DNA of 64,000 nt, from assembly GCF_038396675.1 (NCBI RefSeq), contig NC_088928.1:11988501-12052500 (forward strand). Direction: 5' to 3'. The notes beneath the pieces are model-generated. The model was not told the origin of the DNA and made no database searches. It saw nothing but the letters and a program-made list of their open reading frames with translations. Below are positions 45,463 to 58,289 of this stretch, piece after piece. The DNA comes from Hydra vulgaris (lineage: Eukaryota > Cnidaria > Hydrozoa > Anthoathecata > Hydridae). Made by a program: the position numbers and the translations under genes. The first letter of the stretch is position 1, and each line of letters starts with the position of its first letter.

Positions 45463-46512
45463 GATGCTTATGTCAGTAGAAGAAGTTTATGAATGTTGAA
45501 AATGTTTTTTAAAACATCCAAATGAATATTTGATAAGATAGTTTCTTATTAGATTTGCGGCAACATTTTGTTTTTATTGTTTATCCATTGAATTCAGTAA
45601 AAACATCATCCAGTTAAAACAAAAAGAAAAATCGTTTAAAAAACGATGTTTTCTTTTATTATCGAAAAGTACAAAACAAAAATTCTAATTTAAGTAAGAA
45701 TTAATACGAGGCGCGTTCGAGATCAAATAAACTTGATTACTGGAATTATTCAGTGTTGGGCTTATTCAACTTAAGATCTCTTGATAAAAAATTTTGTGAC
45801 GGTTTAGCAATTTAAATTATTCCTAGCTAGACTTTTTTTTTTATTTAAAAAAATAAAAACAGATGCTTTCTGAAAAACCCTAATTTTATTTGACAAGACA
45901 TTGGGGTGCCGATAAAAATCAGTTGAATAGGCTAAAATTATTTTGCCTTCAATAATCAATAAACCTGTTTTCATTGGATGTTAAATGTAGTTGCTTGAGT
46001 TCCAAGAGGTTTGCGCTTTCGCAAAAATCTTGCTACACGCTTTTACCAAATGTTGTATAAAAATTTAGCACTAAAATGTAAATCTTTTCTGTATATTTAA
46101 TATACTTGGGTAACAAACTTAAAAATAGAAGCTAAAATTATTGGTAAACAATGAGCAATATAAAAAAGAGGAAGAAAAAGATGTCGATTTTATTTATTCA
46201 CGAAACATATGCACTTTTTTCTTGACTTAGAACTAGAGTAAAAGTAACAAGGAAGTTTTCAGAAAAATTTAAATGCATCATTAATCTTTCGACGTAGTAG
46301 TTTCTTGAATTAATTTATTAAAATACTATATATTAAAATACTGTAAATATAAAAAGATATAATAAAACCGTAAAATGATGAGAAAAATAATAGAAAGAAA
46401 AAAAAAGTAGTAAACTACTTGCTAAAAAAGTTACTTAAAAATAAAATTGAAAGTTACTTAAAAATAAAATTCTAAATGTTTTAACCATTCACATCAAACT
46501 TAAACTTAAAAC
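45463..46512. other. AT-rich upstream region of the CNRIP1-like gene
   Basis: No coding frame; no promoter element can be singled out from the AT-rich background. Confidence 0.45.
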
Positions 46513-46631
46513 CACTGCGTCGACTTATACCATAAAGTTCGTGGTAAAAAAAAACTGCGTTGGCTAACGCCATAAAAATTGGGGTAAATAAAACAACTGC
46601 ATTCACAAACACCATAAAGTTTGGGGTAAAA
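46513..46631. repeat. Imperfect tandem repeat, three units of about 40 bases
   Basis: Units start ACTGCGTCGACTTATACC, ACTGCGTTGGCTAACGCC and ACTGCATTCACAAACACC, each followed by ATAAA(G/A)TT(C/G/T)G(G)GGTAAA. Confidence 0.8.
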
Positions 46632-47419
46632 AACTTTTTTTTTGTATTTTCTATTTTTTTTTTTGTAATCTTATATCTTCTATTTTCATAGATTGTCGTT
46701 TTTATTATTTATTTATTTTTATTATTTATTAGTTATGTTATATTTTCTTCCTAGTAACGACAATATATTTTTCAACTCTTCGAAACAACAAACATAAATG
46801 CTTCAGTGTTTTTTATACAATTTAAGTAAATATTTATCAATATTCATCTGTTTTTTTTATTCAACAAAAGCCATAAAAACATTTACTTTATTTTAAAAGA
46901 ATATTCGCAGAGCTTTTCCTAAAATATTCTGTGTCATAATTTTTCTTCGCTAAAATTGATTAAGCTGATTATTGAAAGTTTTTAATTTTTATCTTTTTAA
47001 TATTTATCATTAGATTAATTGCTTTTTCTTTTTCATTTTTTTTTTTTTTCTTTTTAATTTTTCCATTTGTTAAAAATTGCAAAAAATATAAAGACAGACT
47101 AGTCTTATCAGCGATCCTCGTTCCATTGGTGTTTTCAAACGTTTTTAAAAATTTACATAACGAATAAATAATAAATAAAACATAGTACATACAAAACTTC
47201 AGCAATAAAATAAATTTTTGCGAACAATCTTTCTACAAAATAATTTAAAAAAATAAAATAAGACAATGTGAGATAATCGTGAAAATCACAAAAAATTGCG
47301 TTAAGTTTTATTAAAAATAATGCAAAATAAGTATTTAGGGTTGATTAATAAATATCAATAAAAACTTAAAACAAAAAAGGAAAACTATTAGTAAAAAAGC
47401 CAAATAAATTTTAAATTTT
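46632..47419. other. AT-rich stretch, no supported gene
   Basis: The 78-codon frame at 46969-47205 is a Lys/Phe-rich chance frame across a T-run. Confidence 0.5.
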
Positions 47420-49130
47420 AATTCAAAACCTTTTAAATTGATTTTAAAAAAGATATTTGAAATCTAGTATATTGAAGTCCATGTTTAGTAAATGCCGTTT
47501 TGAATCAGCCTTAAAACTTTCCAAAGTGTAGCTTAAATCGAAGTCTTATTTTCATTAAAAATATGAAGAAAATTTTTCCAAACAAAAGGTCCCCAATATT
47601 GAATTTGGTACGAGCTTAATTTAAGATTGTTTATGGAAATGACAAAGTTGAAATTAAAGTGTTACTGAAGATAACCCACGTTTTGTTTTAAACATAAATA
47701 ATATTACTTAATGATTATTAATCTTAAAAATAATTAAAGCTACAAGCTGACGTATGAGAGGTTCGCAATGTGCATTTCTGTTTGCTTCCAATATTATCCT
47801 GCAAGAATGTTTTTGTTTGCTATAAAATTTTTTGAGTTTAGTGTAATTAGTGCTACCCTAGACAGCGTTACAGTAAGAAAGATAGCTGTTTATAAACAAA
47901 AAAATGTGTATATATTTTTTTAAATCCGCCCTGGCGTACCCCACAAATTATTAAGTTATTTTTTGAATCTTTTGATTCTTTAAGTATAGATTGCTTGTTA
48001 GATATGATTTAAACCAAAGTAAACTTTTGTTATTAATACCATAATTTTCTAGTTTTTCAAAAGTATCTCATGGTTAACTGTGTCAAAAACTTTGAATAAA
48101 TCAATAAAAACCCAATTGTATAGCAATCACTATTAAATCCACTTTATATATGTTTAACGAATTTAATTATTGCATGGTTAGTAGAATGGTTTTTTTTAAA
48201 ACCATATTGGTTATAGTATAAAATCTTATTTTCAGTTAAATATTTATCAAGTCTGTTATACTTAATGCGTTCAATTAGTTTAGAAAAGCATTGCAAGACT
48301 GAAATAGGTCTGTAGTTTAAAATATTATCCTCATCACCAAATTTGTAAAAGGTATTATTTTTGCAATTTTTAATTTATCTGGAATATGACCTGATTTAAG
48401 TGAGAATTAAAAATATGGAATAATGAGGGTTCGAAAATATTAAAAACAGTTTTAAATACATTAACATTAATTTGATCAATACCTGCACCTTTATTTTTTT
48501 TTAAGACTATTAAAAGTATTATGCAATTCACTTTTTTGCAAAATTGGTTCGTCCATAATTATATCAGTTGTTGTAAGATATGAATCAAATCCTTTTTAAC
48601 TAAATGGAATTTTCGCTGGTAAGCTTGGACCAACATCAAGTAAAAAACTGTTCAGTTTCTCAATAATATCTTCTTTATGATAAATGAGTTTTCCGTTAAT
48701 AAAAAGTTTTAGAGGTAAGCTATATTTTGTATATATATTTTTTTTCTAATTAATTCTCTAATAATATTCCACGTTTTTCAAGTGTTTCCTTTGTTTATTT
48801 CAAGCAATTTAAGCATAATAATTAACTTTTGATTATTTTTTAATTATTTTTTTTTAATTCTTATAGTTTTTGTAATTAATTTCATTTTTATAAGTTTTAT
48901 GTTTTAAATAGTTTTCGCACAATTTTTTTTTTTCCTTGATGATTATAATAGCCCTTTGGTCATCTATGGGAATAGAAATGACTTAGAATTTATTACTTTC
49001 ACTTTTAAAGGAAATGCTTTATCATACAATTTGGTTCAGAAATAAATTATAAGCATTAATTACATAGTGAGATTGTAATATATGATTCCATTCGACGTAA
49101 ACGTGTTTCCGCAATATATTTTTTGTGTTT
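47420..49130 (-). mobile_element. CR1/L2-like LINE, internally deleted
   Basis: Minus-strand remnants in order: KKNKGAGIDQINVNVFKTVF; FNYRPISVLQCFSKLIERIK-type tract; LYYNQYGFKKNHSTNHAIIK; a decayed 'LIDFSKVFDTVNH' core; LENYGINNKSLLWFKSYL; ICGV(R)QGG; then FINSYLSYCNAV and YWGPFVWKNFLHIFNENKTS. This is the N-terminal finger, palm and thumb order of LINE RT. The 'FADD' catalytic motif and the sequence around it are missing between about 47925 and 47940, and there are many stops. The endonuclease is absent, so the copy is 5' truncated as well. Confidence 0.82.
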
Positions 49131-50099
49131 AAGTATTTAGTTGATAATAATAAACTCAAACCTGCTCAAAAATTTTACCATAACATTAATTTTCTTGTTT
49201 TATAATTTTTTATTATTTGTACAAAACAAAGTAAATATCTGCGAGGTAAAATAATTAACAACTATTAAAAATAATTAAAACAACTTACACCGAAAATAAC
49301 AAGGTAAAAAAAGATTAAAGCGAAGTTATTTAAAATAAAAGTTGCTACTCTTTTTTTGTTGTTGTTGCTTTTGATGATGATTTGTTATAAGACAAAAATG
49401 TACCACCCATTTGGAAGCACATTTTGTTTATTTATTTTTTAATGTTTATTTACTAGAATGTTTCAACAAAAAAAAAATACTACTTTGTTGCTGAAGTAAA
49501 TACGTAGCGATTTTTTTTTTTTTTTTAATTATGGTACCAGTGTCTAATTTGGCTATTGAATTTCAATATATCGTTTTCGCTAACGTACTTGCAAAATGAG
49601 GCTTTAAAATCTATCTATTTTGTCTATCTATAAATTCTAATCTATTTTTAACACAAAAATTCTAACCCTGATAACCATTACTTTTTATCAAAATACTCAT
49701 ACTAAACGATCTTGTATGGCTATTAAAATATCTTTTTTTTTTAATTAAATTTATTTCGCTGTTTGAGTAGGCGTCATTCTAGGAATAAAATGAGAAAAAG
49801 GGAGGGGGGGGGGGAATACTTAAAAAGTACCGACTGCTTTCTGAAAAAAATCCGTAAAGCAAAAAAGTGAGTATAAACTTGTAACAAAGTTTTTGAACAT
49901 AAAATATAAACTTTTTTTTTTACAATGATCTTCATTAAATTAAGTATTAACCAGAGAGAGGCTCTAAGAAGATGAAAATAACAATACGTCATTGCAATCT
50001 TTTTATAGAGCCCCCACATAATGTTTCACAAAATATATGTTAACTATTTAAAACACTAATAAGTATCAAAGTATTGCGCTGATAAGCAAATTGAATAAA
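49131..50099. other. AT-rich stretch, no supported gene
   Basis: A G10 run at 49804-49813 is notable in this AT-rich DNA. The 81-codon frame at 49774-50019 is unsupported. Confidence 0.45.
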
Positions 50100-50837
50100 G
50101 ATAAAAGAAATAGGTTTGTATTATCAGCAAGCACGACTAAATTCAGTTTGATTTCTATTGGTAAGATAGCTTTTAATCCAATATTAAGCTTTATTAACCA
50201 TACCCTAGTGCTTTAGTTTATCAAGAAGGATGCTTTGATAAAGCAATAGATACTCCTAAAGTAAATTTTTTTTTGTTTCAAGTCATCAGTTATTTGGTTG
50301 GCTATTTGAATGATTGTATGCTTCGTTGAATAGTTGTTTTGAAATCAAAATTTGCGTTTGCGTAAAAAGACGTATTTTGAATTGTTTATTGAAGTGATCA
50401 TAGATTTATTATAAATTACACGAGCAAAAAGTTTTGAAAATACATAAAATATTGATATAAGTTTATTATTGGTAATGCCTTAATGATCATTACATTTTCG
50501 TATAAGAATTACTTTTTTTAATTAAAGTTCATCAGGAAAAATCTCAGAGGTTATTGAAAGCTTTAGTATATTGTTTAGAGCTCTTCTTAGACTAATTTTG
50601 TTCGCAATAAACAGAGCCGACGACACCGGAGGAAATTTTTTAGAAAAATTTAGATATAGAGGACTTTTTTAAAAAATTGACTATTGTGCTCTCTCCACTT
50701 TGAAACCCGTGTCATCGGCCTTGATAACTATATCACAAGATATTTTATCAAAACCGGTTGCTTTTTTTTTAAAAAGGAAATAGCGTCTTCAAATTTTTAT
50801 CTTTTATCTTTTTTGTGGGTATTAATGTACTCCCACG

Positions 50838-50940
50838 AGTCCATACGGTTTTATTACAGAGCACCGTGGTAAAGCATTTAACTAGGAGGTTCATGCCTTC
50901 TTCCTTACCAATGTTGCTTAATGGGCTAGAGCCGATCTTA
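50838..50940 (-). repeat. SINE, antisense fragment
   Basis: CGGTTTTATTACAGAGCACC, GTGGTAAAGCATTTAACTAG, GAGGTTCATGCC and AATGGGCTAGAGCCG match in order the antisense SINE at 18040-18250. The tRNA head is missing beyond GAGCCG. Confidence 0.7.
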
Positions 50941-51022
50941 CTATAAAATTTGCATTTGATAATTTGATTATTGTAGCATTTATTTTTTAAAAATTTAAAA
51001 AAAATTTTGGTAAATATCTAGC

Positions 51023-51098
51023 GGTCTTATCACAGCGCATCGCGGAAGAGCATTTGATAGGAAGTTCACGCTTCCTTCCTTATATATAGTTTTTGTAT
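51023..51098 (-). repeat. SINE, second antisense fragment
   Basis: GCGGTCTTATCACAGCGCAT, CGCGGAAGAGCATTTGATAG and GAAGTTCACGC repeat the order seen at 50838; probably the same SINE family inserted next to it. Confidence 0.65.
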
Positions 51099-51800
51099 AT
51101 TTTTTTGTTATCAGTGCTCCCTTTTTTTTTTTTTTTTTTTATTGTAGAGTTTTATTTTTTTGATTCTTTTTTAAACATCTTAGCAACGATTTATCTATCT
51201 ATGGATTAGCTACCTCTTTTGTCTTGTTTTACTGAAGTAATCAAGGAATTTACTTAAAAAAGTATTGAGCTTTCAGTATGAAGCTTTCAATACTCTTACA
51301 ATACAGGAAACAATTGAAGCTTTAACAGCGTCATGACATTTATATAAGTTAGACCACGTTTCTTATTTTAGTCTAATTGTTAAATCTTTAGTGTTAATTG
51401 TTTTGAGATTATTTCAAATATAAATCTTTTAATTCACAATCGGACTTACTTTTATGAATAATGGAAAGTGATGGCTAATCACTATAACCTGACATGAGTA
51501 TCCCGGTTTCAAATGTTGTTCCCAGGTTACTGCTAATGAAAATATTGTCAACTGTTTTTGCCGAGGTTTTTGTCACTCGCATTGATTTATTAATAGTTGA
51601 CGAGACATTAAATTTAAAAAGCATATCCAAAAAAAGTTTTTATTTTTGGAAATAGAAAATAAAATCAAAGCCACGAGGATTATTATTTATTTTTGTAATT
51701 GTGTTTTTGATAAAAGCCTTTGGTTTTACCATTTGGTGGCCGATAAACAGTTCAACTAAAACATTTCTTTCATTATTAATAATTTCAATAAAAAAAGCTT

Positions 51801-52566
51801 TCATAGTATATTAGACGAGTATATTATTACTAGTATGAAACATTTTTTTATCATAAAATCTTTTCTTTTAAACATAAACCTTTTAATCCTCTACCTTTTT
51901 TCCACCCCCTCGTGGTTGACTAAATAATTTATAAAATGATAAATTATCAAGAGAATTTAACTATTTTCTTGAATCACAAACAAAAAAGTCAATGAACCAC
52001 ATATACAAGTTTTTTTTAGTATTTGGGAAAGTTATATGATAGTTGTAATGTAACTTTTAAAGGCTTCATGACAAATATAGTATTCGAGCTGTTACTAACT
52101 TTAACCGTTATGTTCCATATCTTTATTTTGTAAAAAACATCCAAATTCCTATAGTCTTTCCTTTATATTTTACAAATGTTTAAAAAGTTAGCTCTTTAAA
52201 ATTAAAATATCGTTTTTGCATCTTTGCAACTTTTTTCTTTTGTTAAGTGAGTAACTTATGTAATTAGTAATGCCTAATTACAATAAAGAGTCAAAAATTA
52301 GTTCAAAAGTTATTAGTGATTCCATTTCCGATAAAGTTAGTTAAACGCTCTTTTTTTTTTTTGACAACAGTGGCGGCGAAAAAAAAATGGTAGGAAAAGT
52401 TGGTTAAACAGGGAGGTCATGGATTTTCGGTGTTCATATTAGGTAACTTTCAGAGATGGTGAAAACTTACAATTTTGCAATAATGATATTGATGTCAAAG
52501 AATACTTTGGAAAAATTAAAGTGATCGAAGCCCGGGAACAATACCCAACAAACATTCTATCGCGAA
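51801..52566. other. AT-rich stretch, nothing recognised
   Basis: No domain or repeat end seen. Confidence 0.45.
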
Positions 52567-52740
52567 ATTTCAGTGGACATATATAGGCATTTTGAGCGTT
52601 TATAGCGCCAATGACTAACCGGATAGTTATCGGAAAGTTATCGGCTTGTCATTTACAGTGACTGCCACTAATGGTTCAATAAGAACAACAATGAACCGCT
52701 GAAATATGCTTATATAGGTCCACTAAAAATCCACTAAAAT
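52567..52740. repeat. Imperfect foldback, about 170 bases
   Basis: TTTCAGTGGACATATATAGG near the left end is inverted as TATATAGGTCCACTAAAAAT at the right, with inner GAGCG and CCGCTGAAAT boxes also mirrored. Internal direct repeat AGTTATCGG occurs twice. MITE-like; no target duplication seen. Confidence 0.55.
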
Positions 52741-53689
52741 AATGGTTGCTGAGATATTACCAAGAAATTTGGATCCCACTGTCCTAAATGTGGAAAAAAA
52801 GTTTTTTTTTTCTTATAGTATCTCAAACTAAAATCATTGAATAACTGAAAAGCTCTGCTAAAGCGATTTTTCCAGTTAGTATACTCAGCGTAGTTATTGA
52901 GAGATTGCAGAACTATTGGCATTTCTTAAAAACAAAAATTTACGTTTTTAAACTTCAACTTTTTCTGTTTTCCGCCTATTTTCGACTACTGGTGTTATTA
53001 TATTTTTTTATATTTATTAAATTTTTGTTATAATATATTTTTAAAAAGCAGAACTTAAGCTTCTCGTATATAATTCATTATTTTTTTATAAATCTTTTTT
53101 CAACCAAAGTATTAAACAAAACAAAACTACCACTAAAATACATAAAACGCATCGGGGCAGCGTCATAAACACAGTTGAAACAAATGTGTCAAGTATTTAC
53201 ATTCCAAAAATGTCTCTTTTATTTAAAAGTAAAAAGTCTCCTTGTTTACAGCATTAAAATATTCAATAAATGGCTGAAAACGCTCATATTTTACCTTTCC
53301 ATAAACAGCAAAAAAGTTAAAATTGAAGTCTTTATATCAGTTTTCACTCATAGCAATTTACTTCCATAATCTATTAAAAGTCGTTTGAATAAATTACCAA
53401 AAAGGAACGTTTCGGCTTTTATATAACTTCTGCCCCACAGTATTAAGAAAAACTTGAAACTCGTAGATAATAAAATCACCGAGTATTTGTAAGCAAAATA
53501 TTACAATGAGCTTTGAGATCTAAAAAAAAAATAAACCAATTAGAACTCACACAAAATAAAACGGTATTTTTTGAAAACGAAAGAGCCTAAACGCGATATT
53601 TTTTTTCAAATCTCTCCTTAACTACGTTGAGAATCCTTATCTCGATAATAAAAATAAATTTAAAAGCACTTGAGGACTTAAAGTAATGG
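52741..53689. other. AT-rich stretch, no supported gene
   Basis: Two short frames (52734-52922 minus, 53175-53369 plus) show no domain. Nothing else recognised. Confidence 0.4.
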
Positions 53690-53960
53690 ACAAGAAGCCA
53701 AAGTTCTTACCAAACTAAGAAGCAGAAAGAAAACAGACAGTTGAAAGTAATGTAAGAAAAAAGTTAGGTGAAGAAGGTAGCTATTTTAATGATTGTGTAA
53801 CAGAATCAATTTCGAAAAACATTCCAGACAATTAGTTGATTGCAAAACAATAAAATACGTGTTGAGACAGTAATAAAGGACAGAAAATTATCAAAAGATT
53901 ACATGCTTGATCACTGTTGTACAAAATGGCTGAAAGCTACTTTGAGCTGACCCGAGAAAA
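53690..53960 (+). pseudogene. Degraded coding remnant, family unknown
   Basis: In broken plus-strand frames the stretch reads KIRVETVIKDRKLSKDYMLD followed by HCCTKWLKATLS. Codon-like composition and Cys/Trp content differ from the AT background, but I do not recognise the family. Several stops interrupt it. Confidence 0.25.
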
Positions 53961-54968
53961 CCGCTTTGACTGGGTAAAAGTACAATGTTTCCTGACCCCA
54001 AAAATGTAAAATTTGAAATCCAACTATTTCTTCCGAGAAAATAAATTTGATTTTAATTTTTAAACATTTTGCACAATATGGCAAAATGACAGCTTTTCAA
54101 ATTTTACATTTTTACAGCATTCAAAAACATTCTAAAACTAATGTTTATTACTCCAAATATACATAACATAAACAAATATGGTAATTTAGACTCAATTTAA
54201 AACTCTTATTTGATGATTCGAACTTTCTATGAAACATAAGTGTCTCTCCAAGGGGCTAAAATTATATCACAAAAAAATTCCGGGAACCGTCAATGTACAG
54301 TAGACACCAACACTTTTAAACTCTTTTTTAGAAAAATCTATTGCTTCAAGCGGGAGTTACTTAAATTGACCATTAGTTACTTAATTTGGCCAACGAGTAT
54401 TGGTGTATAACATTTTTCAGCGTTTTTTTTTATATTTAAGAAGCGTAAATAATTTATTTTTTAATTTTTATGTTACAGGCATGTTTGGGTTCTGTAAAAA
54501 AAGGGTCATTTTTCATAAAAGGAATATTTTTAAATGAACTTATGTAAATAAAACATTTATAAAAAAACATTTTTGTAAACTTTGCAACTTATTTGGCTTT
54601 AGAAAGATACTTAAAAACAACAATAAAATCATATTTTCTTGATTTTAAGCTAAAAAAAAAAAAAAGACATTTGCTTTTTTGCTCGAAAACTTTAATTTAG
54701 CGCTCAAAAAAAGACACGCTTCAGTTGAAAAGTTTTAATTTTGTTTACATTTACTAATTTTTAATGACGCATTTCTTAACAATTCAACAAAAAATGGCTT
54801 TTTTAAAGCGGTTTATTTATGTTGATTTTTCAAACTCACTTTGAAAATAAGATAGCTTCTAGTTTGTTTTTTTTAACTTTAGAATTTTTTATTTTTGAGT
54901 TAAATCTTATATTTTTATAAATTATCAACTCCAGCTTTAAGCACACTAATACAAAAAATTCACGTGAG
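53961..54968. other. AT-rich stretch, nothing recognised
   Basis: Only A/T runs and short open frames. Confidence 0.5.
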
Positions 54969-55870
54969 GTGATTCAATTCTTTGCTGAAAAAATCTTCAA
55001 ACACTACCACTCAAATCTTGATTTTAGCGATACCAAAGTGCCAAGAGGTATCTGTGACTCTTGTCGAACAACTCTTAGGAGAAAAGATGAAGGAAAAGAT
55101 GTCGCTCTTCCACCTTTGTTTGATTTCTCTTCAGTAAAAGTCAAGCCAGTAACAAGGTATTAAAATTGCAACTGTCTCATTTGCCAATTTGGTCATCTGA
55201 AGCTGAATGAGAACAACCCTTTAAGGTGCTCCAAACCTGAGGAAGACAATAAAAGGCTAAAACAGTTAGCTACAGCAGATCCATTGGCTTCAGAACAAAT
55301 TGCAACACAAGTAACCTCTTCCAAACCTTCAACTCCAGCAGGTACTCTCAAAATTTCACACCCAAAAAGTGGTCAACCTCTCATAGTTAAGCCAGGTATG
55401 AAATTACACATATTGTGATATTTAAATTTGAACTAAAGATATTTTAAAATGTTTACATCTTTTAGGAAGCTCAAGCGCCAGACACTTTTTTCCTGATCCA
55501 AGAATCAAAACTGAAGATCTTGTGCAAGCTCAGATGAATATAGGATTATCAAATCTAGGCATGAAGATATTGGCATCAACCATTAACGGAGTCAGTGACA
55601 CCAAGATTGTGGAGCCAAATTTTTGTGCTAAGTTTAAGGCCATCGGTGCACAGCTATCTGAATTTTTCTATCAAACCAGCATCCCAGTTTTTTCAGAAAG
55701 CAATTGCAACTCCACTGACTATGTGGTTGTGCATTGCAAGGATCTTGCTCAACTTCTCAATGAAGTGCTACTTTCTCGAAGAGTTTTAAAGCCATATAGT
55801 CAAGTTAGGAATTGATGGTGGTGGAGGGTTTCTTAAAGTGTCACTAGGTGTCATTGCTGGGTTCTCAGAG
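54969..55870 (+). pseudogene. Intron-containing pseudogene with cysteine-pair motifs
   Basis: Exon 1 (from before 54969 to 55395) reads FDFSDTKVPRGICDSCRTTL-type sequence, GKDVALPPLFDF, VKPVTR, a TAA at about 55161, then NCNCLICQFGHL and a Ser/Thr/Lys tail ending IVKPG. Donor CCAG|GTATGA (55396) and acceptor CTTTTAG (55467) bound a 72-base intron with matching phase 1. Exon 2 reads SSSARHFFPDPRIKTEDLVQ and on to SRRVLKPYSQVR, then a frameshift into IGIDGGGGFLKVSLGVIAG. Paired cysteines (CDSC, CNCLIC) suggest zinc binding. The family is a transposon-like, multi-copy type I cannot name. The frame at 54969 opens at a TTG, so the true start lies upstream. It is truncated at about 55870, where a minus-strand LINE begins. 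Confidence 0.65.
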
Positions 55871-57990
55871 TGATTCAAGTTTATTCTACGGCATTCAAAA
55901 GATTCTAGATTGAAGGTATTGAGTCTTGAAAAATAGCCTTTGTAAGGAATACGACAACAATACGATGAAAAAAGTTTTTGGTTGCTATATTATGTTGCCA
56001 AACTTTTGAAAAAACTTTTAAGATATTGTTAAGGTGTATGTTGTTTCCATCATTGCTTACTTGATATAACATGCTGTCATTAGCAAACAACTTAGTTCTA
56101 AGAAATTAAAAATAAAATTGGTCCCAAAACAGCCCCTTGAGGTCTTCCACTCTTTAAAAGAATTTTGTTTGAAAACAAGTGTTCGACGCAGACACATTGG
56201 AAACGATTTGTTAAAAAAATGGTAATCCAGTTTAGTATTTCATACTGGATACCATAACAATGCAGTTTGAATAGCAACTTATGGCGAGTCGCAGAATCAA
56301 AAGGCTTTTCAAAGTCTATATATAGAATATCAGTTATCTTTTTATTATTAGAAGCAGTGGTTCACTCATTTAAGATTGTCAACATCTGTGCACGAGTGAA
56401 TCTACGCTTTAAATAGCCAAGTTGATGAGCGGTTATAAGGTTATTGATTAGTAAGTAACTTGTAATGCAATCTGCAATGATTGACTTCATAATTTTACAA
56501 AAACGTACCTCATAGAAATAGGTCTATAGTTTGTGGTTAATGATGGGTTTCCTTTCTCAAAGATGGAGCATACTATAGCGGTTTTCCAGATTAAAGGTAT
56601 GGTATTGTTTGACATTGACAATTTGAACAGTATGGAAAAAGAAATAGCAATGACATTTACAATTGATTTTAGAAGTATTGCTGTGTATCCATCAAGTGAT
56701 TTGGAGGACTTTGATGGAAGATTTTGTTGAGATGAAACTACATAGCTGTATGGAAACATTACATTATTTAAAGAGATTGAGTGTGTTGGCAAATCTAAGA
56801 TAGGTGTAATACCATTACCTGTAACAAAAACAGAACTGAAAAAATTGTTTAAAAGATATGATTTTTCATAATCATTTGTGATAAGAAAACCATCTAGTCA
56901 TAATAGTGGTGCAACAGAACGACAGAATTTGGTTTTTGCCTTTACAAAAGAATAAATCTGGGCAATATTAGCTTTATCGACTAAATCTTTCTGAAAATAC
57001 AATACTTATTTCTGCATTGTGTAAACGTGAAAAAATCTTATATTCGATATATATGGGTGTATTACCAGTTCTTTTGTATTCTCTATAAAGAATGTGTTTT
57101 TTGGAGACTATTTTCCAAATGGCTAGAAGTTGGAAGTTATTTTTTCTATTGCAATGAACTGGAATATAGGCGAAAATAGATGAACTGCAATGAACTGGAA
57201 TATAATGCGGAAATAGATGAGTTTAAATATTTACAAATAGTTTGTCAGAATACTTCATCCTCTTGATTTTGCTTGGAAAGCATATTTATATTTTGTAACT
57301 CTGATTGTATAGCGTTGTAATCACCTTTGTAAAAGTTGTATTTAACTGATTTTTGAATTAATTTAGATATCTCCAAATTACAATCGAAAACGATCATACG
57401 TCACAAGTGCTTGTAAATGGAGCAATAGTTTCTACATTAAAAACATTTTTTGAGTTGTTGGTTAGTATTAGATCTATGAGGTTATTATGTCGAGTGTTAT
57501 CAGAAACAACTGGTCTAAAGTTTCTGCAAATAGGTCATGTGACGAATCTTCGAAACTAATTGGGATTGACCAGTTTATGAGTGGTAGGTAAAAGTCACCT
57601 GCAATGACACATGTAGAGTTGCACTTAATAACTTACAATACAAATTATTTTGCGTAAAGCTTTGGTTCTTAAAATACTGGTGGCAGCATATGGAGGGTGA
57701 TAAACACATGAAAGTCGAATTTTTAGGTCAATGGATGAGACAAAAATTTCAACACATGTAATTTTGTAGTCCTTCTGGTATTTCAAGATTATATTGAACT
57801 GAGTGATTATTGTTAACAAGTATAAGTGAACCACACCTTTACTATTTCGATCATGTAGAAGTGCAATAAAAAATAAAAAGACCAAGGTCTAGCGTAACAC
57901 ACTTTTATCGAAGCGTATTGATTAGATAAAAATGTCTCTGAATTATATTTGAAGCTAATTTACAAAACTTGTGCTTTTAAAATAAGTTTG
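55871..57990 (-). mobile_element. LINE with endonuclease and RT remnants
   Basis: Read 5' to 3' on the minus strand: endonuclease strand VEIFVSSIDLKIRLSCVYHP with PPYAATS (57780-57650); RT entry PSKSSKSLDGYTAILLKSIV, IPLIWKTAIVCSIFEKGNPS and TTNYRPIS (56720-56530); HQLGYLKRRFTRAQM; ILYIDFEKPFDSATRHKLLF (the 'DFxKAFD' motif); GRPQGAVLGPILFLIS; and LFANDSMLYQV in place of 'FADDT'. The change FADD to FAND removes a catalytic aspartate. Several stops and shifts. Its 3' end interrupts the pseudogene at 54969-55870. Confidence 0.85.
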
Positions 57991-58289
57991 GCCACTATAT
58001 TTTTTGAATTGAAAATGCAGCATCAACAAATTCTTGTTCTTTGTGTAACATTAGCAAAATATAAAATGTATATTTTATATTATGTCAAAAGAAAGCAGTT
58101 TTACAATGTGGATAAAATTAAAGTTATAAAAATCTCTGATAATATCTGCATGTAAATAATTGCCCTCGCAGGTAAAATTAATTTTTAATAGAGGAATTAT
58201 ACAATTTTCATAGTACGACTAAGTGTAGCTTAAATTCCATCAAAATGATTGCCTGGACATTGAAAATAAATCACAACGGACTATGTTGC
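57991..58289. other. Spacer between LINE and polymerase pseudogene
   Basis: The 68-codon frame at 57949-58155 shows no domain. Nothing else recognised. Confidence 0.4.

Larger units (their letters stand above)
50100..51800 (-). mobile_element. LINE carrying two SINE insertions
   Basis: Reading from the upstream end: endonuclease motifs YRPPNGKTK-like (51745-51710), NVSSTINKSMRVTKTSAKTV, DNIFISSNLG, GYSDH (51590-51440); then two antisense SINEs and a T20 run; then RT remnants LCIFSKLFA-like, IYDHFNKQFKIR, LLDKLKHYGMVNKAYYWIKS and YLTNRNQTEFSRAC (50600-50100). The order and orientation fit one minus-strand LINE of the CR1/L2 type whose endonuclease-RT linker was invaded. Many stops; the RT catalytic YADD region is not present. 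Confidence 0.75.

Noticed and set aside
54969..55870. RAG1-like or ProtoRAG remnant
   Set aside because: The cysteine pairs recall zinc-binding regions of RAG1-like proteins, but no catalytic motif or TIR was found and my recall of the family motif is not good enough to support it.
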